Shown here: piece after piece, positions 53,552-61,344 of the stretch
How the letters are laid out: each line of letters opens with the position of its first letter
Numbering within the stretch: the first letter of the stretch is position 1
NCBI RefSeq assembly: GCF_019459225.1
Contig: NZ_JAIAZY010000003.1
Location: 124,001-188,000 of the forward strand
Source of the DNA: Bacillus sp. IITD106
GTDB taxonomy: Bacteria; Bacillota; Bacilli; Bacillales; Bacillaceae_C
DNA: 64,000 nt
Direction: 5' to 3'
Notes under the pieces: model-generated
Told to the model about the DNA's origin: nothing
Seen by the model: only the letters and a program-made list of their open reading frames with translations
Databases searched by the model: none
Program-made: the position numbers and the translations under genes

Positions 53552-54808
53552 TTGGAAGTTATAATTCATAGAAAAATAGACATACTCGATAAAATATATC
53601 CCGAATGGAATCAGTTGAAAGAAGAGTTTCATGAAATAACAGTATTTCAAGATATCAGATGGATTAAAAGTTGGTGGCATTATAAGGAAAAAAAGAAAGA
53701 TATTAGCCCATACATTTTGGAAATAAGAAAAGAAAATAAAACAATAGGTATCATTCCACTCTATTGTTCATTAGTAAAATTTGCAAGTCTACAATTTCAA
53801 GTTTTAAAACCGATAGGGTCAGTACTTTCCGATTATTTGATTCCAATTTTATCAAAAAAATACCCGCCCCAAAAACTGCTTACGAAAGCTTTTGAAAAAT
53901 TACACGAGGATAAAGCTAACTGGGATTTTATTGATTGGGGGGATATTCCTGAATACTCCATTTTTGATAAAGTATTAAGAAATCAGTTAGTAAAGGATTA
54001 CTCTATATTTGATCGGAGAAGAACCGATATTTGTCCATTTTTAAATCTTAAGGAAGATACTAAACAAGTAATAGGCACTTTTGATAAAAAGCTCATGAAA
54101 GAAATTCGTAAAAAAACAAGACAATTAAATAAATGTGGTGAGCTTGTTTATAGCAAAGTGACCAACGAACGGGATATTCAACCAATACTAACTAAGTTCT
54201 TTGAGTTTCATTGTGAAAGATACGAGAATACAAATATTCCAAGTAGATTTAGATTGGAAGAAGAAAGAAAGTATGCAATGCAAGCAGCTGAGAGTTTATT
54301 TAAAAGTAATTTATTGCATCTTTCGTATTTAAGACATAATAACGAAATAATTGCGGTAGAATTTGCAATGGAAGATGGAATGAATATATTCCTTTACCTA
54401 ACAGCATTTAATATGGACTATAAAAAGTATTCTCCCGGGAATATTTTATTATATATGCTTGTAGAAGAAGCTTGCAAACAAGGATATAAAATAATTGATT
54501 TTACTAGAGGAGATGAGAGTTATAAACAGCAATGGGGAACGTTAGATAAGTTTAATGTGAAATATGTTTTTTATAATAACACTCTAAAATCAACCTTATA
54601 CAAAATAATCAATAGTACTTATAACTCGGAACACTTTAAGAAAGAACCTATTTTTAAACAATTATTAGCAAAATTAATCATAAGAGGGTTCACATCGATT
54701 TTAAGTGTTATTGATAGAATAGGATATAAAAGAGTGCCAAACTGGAAAGCAGCCTTCCCGCTGTTATTGGAAGACAATGTAATATCGTGCTTCATAAAGG
54801 CATTCTGA
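53552..54808 (+). CDS. BioF2/FemAB-like GNAT-fold acyltransferase (copy A)
   Basis: A 418-residue protein of the Acetyltransf_6/CelD-like family with VFQDIRWIKSWWHYKEKKK near the N-terminus, LKPIGSVLSDYLIPILSKKYPP, and the C-terminal acyl-CoA-type core (YSPGNILLYMLVEEACKQGYKIIDFTRGDESYKQQW). It likely acylates an amino sugar or other polymer group. A close paralogue lies at 55753. TTG 53552 is chosen because the product then aligns with the paralogue from the first residue and GAAGAG lies upstream. Confidence 0.78.
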   Translation: MEVIIHRKIDILDKIYPEWNQLKEEFHEITVFQDIRWIKSWWHYKEKKKDISPYILEIRKENKTIGIIPLYCSLVKFASLQFQVLKPIGSVLSDYLIPILSKKYPPQKLLTKAFEKLHEDKANWDFIDWGDIPEYSIFDKVLRNQLVKDYSIFDRRRTDICPFLNLKEDTKQVIGTFDKKLMKEIRKKTRQLNKCGELVYSKVTNERDIQPILTKFFEFHCERYENTNIPSRFRLEEERKYAMQAAESLFKSNLLHLSYLRHNNEIIAVEFAMEDGMNIFLYLTAFNMDYKKYSPGNILLYMLVEEACKQGYKIIDFTRGDESYKQQWGTLDKFNVKYVFYNNTLKSTLYKIINSTYNSEHFKKEPIFKQLLAKLIIRGFTSILSVIDRIGYKRVPNWKAAFPLLLEDNVISCFIKAF

Positions 54809-54852
54809 ATCAATTTGAATGCTTTTATTTTATCTACTTTGAGGTGAAAAGA

Positions 54853-55692
54853 ATGGTAATAAAGGATTATTTAAAAAGAAATAAATTTACGCACTATTTA
54901 ATTAAACGAATTAGGACATTTCAATATGTTTATTTTCCTTACTTTATTACCATTAGTTTATTTAATACAAGAAGATTATTAAGAGCAATGAGAATCAATA
55001 GAAAAAGTCCTTATGAAAAATTAAGGGAGGTAAAAAACAAACACAAAGGTGAGAGGTGCTTTATTGTGGCGACGGGTCCGAGCCTTAAAGTCGAGGACCT
55101 AGAAAAGTTAAAAAATGAAATTACTTTTAGTATGAATTCAATTTGTTTAGCATTTGATGAAACTGATTGGAGACCAACATATTATGGAATTCAAGATCAA
55201 GCTGTATTTAAAAAATTTATAAATGAAATAGAAATATTAAATGCCAATTGTACATTTATTGCCGATGTTATATGGGAAAACAAAAATATTCCGGAAAATT
55301 ATTATATATATCCATTAAATTTACTTAATCATGAAATATACCATAAAAAATATAATACGAAATTTAGTGATAATGTATTTGCAGCCGTGTACGATGGGTA
55401 TTCAATTACTTATTCTCTCATTCAAATAGCAGTGTATATGGGATTCAATGAAATATATTTACTTGGCGCTGATTGCAACTATTCAAATGATATGAAACAT
55501 CATTTTAAAGAATACGGACATGTGGATCCTGGTTTTTCCTTAGCTCGGGATAAGATGATTTCAGCTTATATGGAAGCGAAGGAGTATTCAGATAAACAAA
55601 AAATAAAAATTTATAATGCTACAAGAGGCGGAATGCTTGAAGTTTTTGAGAGAGTTGATTTTGATGAATTGCTTAAACAGAAGGATTATTAA
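54853..55692 (+). CDS. DUF115/GT42-like protein, candidate CMP-sugar-dependent glycosyltransferase
   Basis: A 279-residue protein. After a basic, hydrophobic N-terminus (to about residue 50) comes the nucleotide loop CFIVATGPSLKVEDLEKL, then FSMNSICLAFDETDWRPTYYGIQD and, later, DGYSITYSLIQIAVYMGF and EIYLLGADCNYS. This pattern is shared by DUF115 (MptE-like) proteins, Maf flagellin glycosyltransferases and GT42 sialyltransferases of the Cst type, the last two of which use CMP-activated ulosonic acids. It sits one gene upstream of the CMP-sugar/Kdo module and lies between two acyltransferase paralogues. It is therefore the leading candidate for Kdo-like sugar transfer. ATG 54853 follows GAGGTG. 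Confidence 0.65.
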   Translation: MVIKDYLKRNKFTHYLIKRIRTFQYVYFPYFITISLFNTRRLLRAMRINRKSPYEKLREVKNKHKGERCFIVATGPSLKVEDLEKLKNEITFSMNSICLAFDETDWRPTYYGIQDQAVFKKFINEIEILNANCTFIADVIWENKNIPENYYIYPLNLLNHEIYHKKYNTKFSDNVFAAVYDGYSITYSLIQIAVYMGFNEIYLLGADCNYSNDMKHHFKEYGHVDPGFSLARDKMISAYMEAKEYSDKQKIKIYNATRGGMLEVFERVDFDELLKQKDY

Positions 55693-55752
55693 TTCCATTC
55701 GACAAGATTTCACAGAAACTTAATTATTTTTTGTACAGAAATGGGTGGGTAT

Positions 55753-56904
55753 ATGGAAGTTATTATACATAAGGAATTCGTATCTCTTGAAAAGCTTTTA
55801 CCGAAATGGAATTTATTAAAAGAAAAATATTATGAAATTACAATTTTTCAAGATATGAGTTGGATTAAAAGCTGGTGGTATTGTAAGAGCAGACAGAAAA
55901 ACATCTCCCCATACATTATTGAAATTAAAAATAATAAGGAAACTATTGGTGTACTACCACTTTATATGGAATTGATGAGGTTCGCCAGATTACATTTTAG
56001 GATATTAAAACCCATCGGATCCGAAGTTTCCGACTATTTGATTCCGATCCTTTCAAAAGAGTACCCACCAGAGGAAATACTTAGTTCTGCATTTAAGAAA
56101 ATCTATGAAGATAAATTAAATTGGGACTATATTAATTGGGGAGATATACCCGAAGACTCATTTTTTTCTAAGTTTTTAACTAAACAAATGATAAATAAAC
56201 ATAGATTAATTGAAAAGAAAAAAGCCGACACTTGCCCATTTCTAAAAATTAGTAATAAGGTTGAAGAGGTAAAATGTAAACTTGATGAAGATCTTTTGAA
56301 AAAAATTCTTAGTAAGGAAAGAAAATTAAATAAAAGGGGTAATCTCACTTTTACTCTAGTAACAAAAGAAGAAGAAATAGAACCTGTCATGAATAAGTTT
56401 TTTGAATTGCACATTGAAAGATGGGGAAGGACTGTTACACCTAGTAAATTTTTGCAGGAAGAAGAAAGAGAACATGCCATGCTTGCAGCCAAAAACTTGT
56501 TTCAAAGCGGATTATTATTTCTCGCCTACCTAAGTTATAATGATGAAATTATTGCAATTGAATTTGGGATGTCAGATGCGAAGAAGATATATCTTTATCT
56601 TCCCGCGTTTAATATCAAGTATAGAAATTACTCAGTTGGTAATCTTTTAAATTATTTTATCATTCTAGAAGCCTGTAAGCGGGGGTATGACATAGTTGAT
56701 TTTCTAAGAGGGGATGAAAAGCATAAGCAAGAATGGGGTACTGTAAAAAAATATAATGTTAAATATGAAATATATAACCATTCACTTAAGTCTATGGTAT
56801 TTAAATATATAACCCGCGCTAATAAATCTAAAAGCTTTAATTATATCATTCACAAGCTAAGCAATCTAAGTAGAATGATGTCTAAGCGGCCACACTTTCA
56901 ATAA
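55753..56904 (+). CDS. BioF2/FemAB-like GNAT-fold acyltransferase (copy B)
   Basis: A 383-residue paralogue of the product at 53552. It aligns from the first residue (MEVIIHK), with IFQDMSWIKSWWYC, LKPIGSEVSDYLIPILSKEYPP and IVDFLRGDEKHKQEWGT. It is shorter at the C-terminus. The two copies flank the DUF115-like gene, suggesting a duplication around it or an insertion between tandem copies. Confidence 0.78.
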   Translation: MEVIIHKEFVSLEKLLPKWNLLKEKYYEITIFQDMSWIKSWWYCKSRQKNISPYIIEIKNNKETIGVLPLYMELMRFARLHFRILKPIGSEVSDYLIPILSKEYPPEEILSSAFKKIYEDKLNWDYINWGDIPEDSFFSKFLTKQMINKHRLIEKKKADTCPFLKISNKVEEVKCKLDEDLLKKILSKERKLNKRGNLTFTLVTKEEEIEPVMNKFFELHIERWGRTVTPSKFLQEEEREHAMLAAKNLFQSGLLFLAYLSYNDEIIAIEFGMSDAKKIYLYLPAFNIKYRNYSVGNLLNYFIILEACKRGYDIVDFLRGDEKHKQEWGTVKKYNVKYEIYNHSLKSMVFKYITRANKSKSFNYIIHKLSNLSRMMSKRPHFQ

Positions 56905-56938
56905 TTCAGGGGAAAAACAAAGAAATTCCTTTAGGTAA

Positions 56939-56967
56939 TTGACACTTTCAATCTAAATTGTTAAATT
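56939..56967 (+). promoter_or_regulatory. promoter of the Kdo module
   Basis: TTGACA (56939-56944, perfect -35) and TAAATT (56962-56967) with a 17-base spacer. The predicted start lies about 56974, directly before a SinR-type palindrome. It gives the Kdo genes an independent promoter 139 bases upstream of the first start codon. Confidence 0.7.
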
Positions 56968-56976
56968 CAAGGAGTA

Positions 56977-56992
56977 GTTCTTTTTGGAGAAC
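56977..56992. promoter_or_regulatory. SinR-type operator 4 (Kdo module, near +1)
   Basis: GTTCTTTTTGGAGAAC is an imperfect palindrome whose arms are GTTCTTT and, on the other strand, GTTCTCC. It overlaps the predicted start region of the Kdo promoter, a repressor position. Confidence 0.65.
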
Positions 56993-57074
56993 AAATAAAA
57001 CATTACTCATTAAGTTGATCACGCATTTATGTATTTATTATCCCAGGTACTTTAGAAATTTTTTTAAATGTGAT

Positions 57075-57090
57075 GTTCTTTATTAAGAAG
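57075..57090. promoter_or_regulatory. SinR-type operator 5 (Kdo module, leader)
   Basis: GTTCTTTATTAAGAAG differs by one base from operators 2 and 3 and sits directly upstream of the ribosome binding site of the CMP-sugar synthetase gene. The promoter-operator-operator layout mirrors that of the eps promoter. Confidence 0.75.
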
Positions 57091-57105
57091 GACTGGAGGT
57101 CTAAG

Positions 57106-57774
57106 ATGCAAAAAAAAGTAGTCGCCTTTGTACCAATCAAGTTAAACAGCCAAAGATTACCAAATAAAAACATCCTTCCATTGGGAGATTATCCATTATG
57201 CTGGCATGTGTTCAATACTTTAATGAAAATTGAAAATATCGATGAAGTCTATGTTTTTTGTAGCGATGAACGAGTAATGAATTACTTACCATTAGGAGTA
57301 AACTTTTTAAAACGGGACTCCTATTTTGATGGAGATTTAGTTAAAGGCAATGAAATATATGAATCGTTTATAGAAAAAGTTGACAGCGATATTTATATTT
57401 TAGCTCATACAACATCACCATTTATGACGCAATCTTCAATCGCTAATGCTTTGTCTCGGGTGTTGAATGGAACTTCTGATTCCGCTTTAAGCGTTCAAAA
57501 AAGGCAGACTTTTACATGGTATCAAGGAAAAACCTTAAATTATGAAATTAACGATATTCCAAGAACCCAGGATATAGAGCCTGTCTTTTTTGAAACAAGC
57601 GGTTTTTTTATTTTCCAAAAACATCATTTTACAGAGTATAAGAGAAGAATTGGCTTTAATCCATATTTTCAAGAAATGAACGATATTGAGGCAATCGATA
57701 TTGATACAAAAGAGGATTATGATTTTGCATTAAAAATCATGGAAGCGTTGAAGCAGGATCCAATAAAAATCTAA
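57106..57774 (+). CDS. CMP-sugar synthetase (NeuA/KdsB-type cytidylyltransferase)
   Basis: A 222-residue nucleotidyltransferase of the CTP_transf_3 family with KLNSQRLPNKNILPLGDYPL, the CTP-binding signature, and HTTSPFMTQSSI. The family activates ulosonic acids such as Kdo, Neu5Ac, legionaminic or pseudaminic acid to their CMP form. The loop is more NeuA- than KdsB-like, but the next three genes make Kdo and no NeuB/PseI-type synthase is present, so CMP-Kdo is the most likely product. GGAGGT at 57095-57100 sets the start at 57106; the GTG at 57070 lies upstream of that site. Confidence 0.82.
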   Translation: MQKKVVAFVPIKLNSQRLPNKNILPLGDYPLCWHVFNTLMKIENIDEVYVFCSDERVMNYLPLGVNFLKRDSYFDGDLVKGNEIYESFIEKVDSDIYILAHTTSPFMTQSSIANALSRVLNGTSDSALSVQKRQTFTWYQGKTLNYEINDIPRTQDIEPVFFETSGFFIFQKHHFTEYKRRIGFNPYFQEMNDIEAIDIDTKEDYDFALKIMEALKQDPIKI

Positions 57775-57795
57775 AAATTGGTGGGGATTGGCAAA

Positions 57796-58665
57796 ATGGT
57801 TAAGGAAATTAGTTTGAGAGATAACATTATCTTTGGGGGAGAGCATCCCTTAGTCCTAATTGCGGGACCCTGCTTAATTGAAAGTGAAGAACTTGTAATG
57901 GAAACGGCATCGGTTATTAAAGACGTTACAGAAAAACTCGGAATTCCGTTTGTTTTCAAAGCATCCTTTGATAAGGCAAATCGCTCATCCATATACTCAG
58001 AAAGAGGGCCAGGGATTTATAAAGGATTGGAAATATTGGAGGATGTTAAAAGTGAATTGAATGTTCCAATCTTAACAGATATTCATGAACCTGTTCAAGC
58101 TCCGATAGTTGCTGAGGTTGCAGATATCATGCAAATTCCAGCTTTTTTATGTAGACAAACAGACCTGCTAGTGAACGCTGCAAAAACGAATAAAATCATC
58201 AATATAAAGAAAGGACAATTTACAGCGCCTTGGGATATGAAAAATGTAGTAGCAAAGATAAAGGAATCTGGAAATGACAAAATTTTGTTAACCGAAAGAG
58301 GATCATCCTTTGGTTATAATGATCTCGTTGTAGATATGCGCTCACTGCCGCAAATGAGAGAGTTAGATGTACCGATTGTTTTTGATGCTACACATAGTGT
58401 ACAAAGACCTGGAGGACTTGGAACTAGTTCAGGGGGTAAAAGGGAATTTGTTCCTTTTCTCGCTCGAGCAGCTACGGCAATCGGTATTGATGCACTATTT
58501 ATTGAAGTTCATCCAAATCCGGATGAGGCTCTCTCTGATGGACCTAATATGATTAAACTTTCGGGGCTAGAAGAATTTTTAAAACCGCTAATAGAAATAG
58601 ATCAAATTGTAAAAGGAAAGTATGGAAATTTAGTAGTGAGTCAATCCATTGGTAGCCTTTTATGA
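57796..58665 (+). CDS. kdsA: 3-deoxy-8-phosphooctulonate synthase (Kdo-8-phosphate synthase), metal-dependent type
   Basis: A 289-residue TIM-barrel enzyme that condenses phosphoenolpyruvate with arabinose-5-phosphate. It has the KdsA hallmarks [11 protein letters not shown] (55-65), FLCRQTDLL and [11 protein letters not shown]. Cys26, His200, Glu237 and Asp248 align with the four metal ligands of the Aquifex enzyme (Cys11, His185, Glu222, Asp233) at a constant offset of 15, so it is the metal-dependent class. It is unusual in a Bacillaceae genome. ATG 57796 follows GGTGGGGA. Confidence 0.95.
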   Translation: MVKEISLRDNIIFGGEHPLVLIAGPCLIESEELVMETASVIKDVTEKLGIPFVFKASFDKANRSSIYSERGPGIYKGLEILEDVKSELNVPILTDIHEPVQAPIVAEVADIMQIPAFLCRQTDLLVNAAKTNKIINIKKGQFTAPWDMKNVVAKIKESGNDKILLTERGSSFGYNDLVVDMRSLPQMRELDVPIVFDATHSVQRPGGLGTSSGGKREFVPFLARAATAIGIDALFIEVHPNPDEALSDGPNMIKLSGLEEFLKPLIEIDQIVKGKYGNLVVSQSIGSLL

Positions 58666-58705
58666 TTCTAATTCACGGTAATTCTATCATTAGGGAGAGT
58701 TTAGT

Positions 58706-59686
58706 ATGGAGAGCATGACTTCGACGGCAGAACATATGGTGATTATAAAAGAAGTTTTAGCAAAAGAAGCATATGCGATTATAAACATGATGAATCATAT
58801 CAATCAAGAAATTGTTGATACGATTGAAATGATACTAGAATGTAAAGGTCGTATTATTGTAACCGGTGTTGGAAAATCAGGAATCATTGCCAGAAAAATA
58901 ACTGCCACCTTGGCAAGTACAGGTACTCCTTCTTTATTTTTGCATCCATCGGAAGGCCTTCATGGTGATTTAGGGATGGTGACCAGCTCAGATATTGTAA
59001 TGGCTTTGTCAAAAAGTGGTGAAACGGAAGAAATAATAAATATCATCCCATCCATCAAACGAATTGGAGCAAAACTCATTGCTTTTGTTAGTAATACAAG
59101 ATCAAGTTTGGCAGATAGGGCTGATAAGGTCCTAAGTATTGGAGTTGTAAAAGAGGCATGTCCTTTAGGATTGGCACCAACTACGAGTACGACATTAATG
59201 CTGACTTTAGGTGATGCGATTGCCATTTCCCTTTTAAAGGCACGTAATTTTTCATTCGAAGATTTTGCGGTATATCATCCAGGTGGATCATTAGGGAAAA
59301 GATTATTACTAACCGTTGAAAGCATTATTGAGATTACTAAAAAAAATCCAATTTTATTGCATACCGGTTCAATAAAAGAGGCTATTTTTAGTATGACTGA
59401 ATCTGGACTAGGCGCAACGAGCATTATTGATAATGATGGAAAACTAATTGGCATTATTACGGATGGAGATATTCGAAGGGCTTTCGGTACGCAACAAAAT
59501 ATTTTAGATATTTCCGTAACTGAGTTGTTTAATAACAATCCTACTTTTATAAAACAAGAAATACTTGCGGTGGATGCGTTAAATATAATGGAAAGCAAAA
59601 AAATAAATGTACTTCCAGTCGTGAATGATGTAAATGAACCAATTGCCATGATCCATTTACATGATATAACAAGGTTGGGTTTCTAA
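58706..59686 (+). CDS. kdsD: arabinose-5-phosphate isomerase (KdsD/KpsF family)
   Basis: A 326-residue protein with an N-terminal SIS domain (ITGVGKSG-type loop at VTGVGKSGIIARK, LSKSGETEEII, YHPGGSLGKRLL) and a C-terminal CBS pair (from about residue 205; IIDNDGKLIGIITDGDIRRA). It converts ribulose-5-phosphate to arabinose-5-phosphate, the KdsA substrate. Its place between kdsA and kdsC supports this role over a GutQ-type one. It ends one base before the kdsC start. Confidence 0.94.
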   Translation: MESMTSTAEHMVIIKEVLAKEAYAIINMMNHINQEIVDTIEMILECKGRIIVTGVGKSGIIARKITATLASTGTPSLFLHPSEGLHGDLGMVTSSDIVMALSKSGETEEIINIIPSIKRIGAKLIAFVSNTRSSLADRADKVLSIGVVKEACPLGLAPTTSTTLMLTLGDAIAISLLKARNFSFEDFAVYHPGGSLGKRLLLTVESIIEITKKNPILLHTGSIKEAIFSMTESGLGATSIIDNDGKLIGIITDGDIRRAFGTQQNILDISVTELFNNNPTFIKQEILAVDALNIMESKKINVLPVVNDVNEPIAMIHLHDITRLGF

Positions 59687-60205
59687 GTGGATATTAAATT
59701 AATCGCTTTAGATGTAGATGGAGTATTAACGGATGGGAAAATATTTATTGGATCAAACGGTATAGAATATAAAAGCTTTAATGTGAAGGATGGAATGGGG
59801 ATTAGCTTAGCTCGCTATACTGGAATTAAAATCGCATTTATTACAGGTAAAAGGTCAGAATCAGTAAACATTCGCTCAAAAGAGTTGAATGTTGATTTTT
59901 TATTTGAGGGGATTAGAAATAAAAAGGCCGTATTATTGAATCTAGTGTCAGCTTTAAATATTCAGATGCAAAATGTATTTTACATGGGCGATGATATAAA
60001 TGATTTATCCGTTATTCATCAAGTTGGTTTTTCAGCTGCACCCAATGATGCTGTTGAAATAGTTAAAAACTCCGTTCATTTTACAAGTCAATTTAATGGT
60101 GGAGAAGGAGCAGTACGCGAAGCTATTGATCATATTTTATCCAAGCAGAACAATTATAAGATACTAATTAACGATTTTATTGCAAACGAAATGATACACC
60201 AGTAG
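59687..60205 (+). CDS. kdsC: Kdo-8-phosphate phosphatase (KdsC family HAD)
   Basis: A 172-residue cap-less HAD phosphatase with motif I LIALDVDGVLTDG (nucleophile and acid Asp), motif II ITGKRSE and motif IV YMGDDINDLSVI. The C-terminal GGEGAVREAIDHIL is typical of KdsC. It removes phosphate from Kdo-8-phosphate to give free Kdo. The GTG start directly follows the kdsD stop, so the two are translationally coupled. Confidence 0.93.
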   Translation: MDIKLIALDVDGVLTDGKIFIGSNGIEYKSFNVKDGMGISLARYTGIKIAFITGKRSESVNIRSKELNVDFLFEGIRNKKAVLLNLVSALNIQMQNVFYMGDDINDLSVIHQVGFSAAPNDAVEIVKNSVHFTSQFNGGEGAVREAIDHILSKQNNYKILINDFIANEMIHQ

Positions 60206-60231
60206 ATCTGTTATCTAAATGGGGGATGATC

Positions 60232-61344
60232 TTGGAGAGAATACATTCATTTGATTTTATGAAAGGGTTCGCTATTATTATTGTCGTTTTTTTTCATACG
60301 ATGTCCCACAACGCAGAATCACAAAGTGAATACGGAAATCTTTTATTATATGTATTTCCAAGATTCATCATTCCATTTTTCTTCATAGTTTCTGGCTATT
60401 TATTTGGAATGAAAATTAAAAACAGAATCAATCAAACTGTTTATTTTAAAAGCTATACACTAAAATTAATAAAAATTTTTATTAGTTGGCATTTGCTTTA
60501 CTTAATTTATGATTTTATGATGGAGATTTTGTATTCGTTGTATAAAGGTGCAGATCTAAAAACTGTAATGGAGGAATTCGTTGTTTCTAATTTAAATTTA
60601 GAAGTTATTTATTACGGCGAAGCAAGTGCATCCTACCATTTATGGTTTCTTACTGCTTTAATTTGGTCGATTATTATTCTGTATATTTTTATTAAATTTG
60701 GAAGGTTAAAGTATTTATTTGTTATAAGTCTGATGTTAAATATCCTCGGGTTGTTTGGTCAAACATATTCGGGGATATTCTATTTATCAGTCGAAACAAT
60801 GGATGCACTGTTTTTAGGTTTGTTTTATACAACAGCAGGTTGTTTTATTGCTTATCATATTGAAAAATTTAAACGATATCTTTTTAAGATGTCCACTTCT
60901 TTTATTTTCTTTCTATTCATTTTATCTTCATTTATTCAAATGATAGAAAGTTATATTACGGTTGTACAGTTGGATGGAACAAGGGGGGGAGTAGGTTATT
61001 ACTTATCAACCATTCCTTTAACTCTTAGCTTATTCATGTTACTAATTAAAAACAGTCCTTCTGGAAAGCGATCGATAGTAACATTTATAGGAAGAAATAC
61101 ATTAGGTATTTATTTAACTCATATGATTTTTGTTGGATTTGCCTATTACGTTATCCATTTTTTGAATATGGAAGGGCTTAGAAAATATTTTATTTTTAAT
61201 CTGCTACTTTCAGTAATGATAATAGCGCTCTCCCACTATTCTTATTTATTTATCCAAGCTTGTAAAAATAAAGTCTTATATCTTAATAAAAATATATCTT
61301 CTCGTAAGGGGCTATTTGCGATCACAAAGCGGGCAGCCGGGTAA
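60232..61344 (+). CDS. acyltransferase 3 family membrane protein (O-acyltransferase)
   Basis: A 370-residue protein with ten or so membrane helices of the acyltransferase-3/OafA family: SFDFMKGFAIIIVVFFHTM (catalytic-type His), PFFFIVSGYLFG, and a late RNTLGIYLTHMIF. It probably O-acetylates a sugar of the surface polymer, moving the acyl group across the membrane. TTG 60232 fits GGGGG at 60221-60225; the ATG at 60226 abuts it. Confidence 0.86.
   Translation: MERIHSFDFMKGFAIIIVVFFHTMSHNAESQSEYGNLLLYVFPRFIIPFFFIVSGYLFGMKIKNRINQTVYFKSYTLKLIKIFISWHLLYLIYDFMMEILYSLYKGADLKTVMEEFVVSNLNLEVIYYGEASASYHLWFLTALIWSIIILYIFIKFGRLKYLFVISLMLNILGLFGQTYSGIFYLSVETMDALFLGLFYTTAGCFIAYHIEKFKRYLFKMSTSFIFFLFILSSFIQMIESYITVVQLDGTRGGVGYYLSTIPLTLSLFMLLIKNSPSGKRSIVTFIGRNTLGIYLTHMIFVGFAYYVIHFLNMEGLRKYFIFNLLLSVMIIALSHYSYLFIQACKNKVLYLNKNISSRKGLFAITKRAAG

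Noticed and set aside
57070-57105. Upstream GTG start for the CMP-sugar synthetase
   Set aside because: It would place the SinR-type palindrome and the GGAGGT ribosome binding site inside the coding region; ATG 57106 fits better.
57106-57774. Sialic, legionaminic or pseudaminic acid pathway
   Set aside because: The synthetase loop is NeuA-like, but no NeuB/PseI/LegI-type synthase or NeuC-type epimerase is present, whereas the three Kdo-specific enzymes follow immediately.
57106-60205. Kdo genes as contaminating Gram-negative DNA
   Set aside because: Base composition, GGAGG-type sites, GTG starts and the SinR-type operators match the flanking Bacillus-type genes, and the module continues without a break into further polymer genes.
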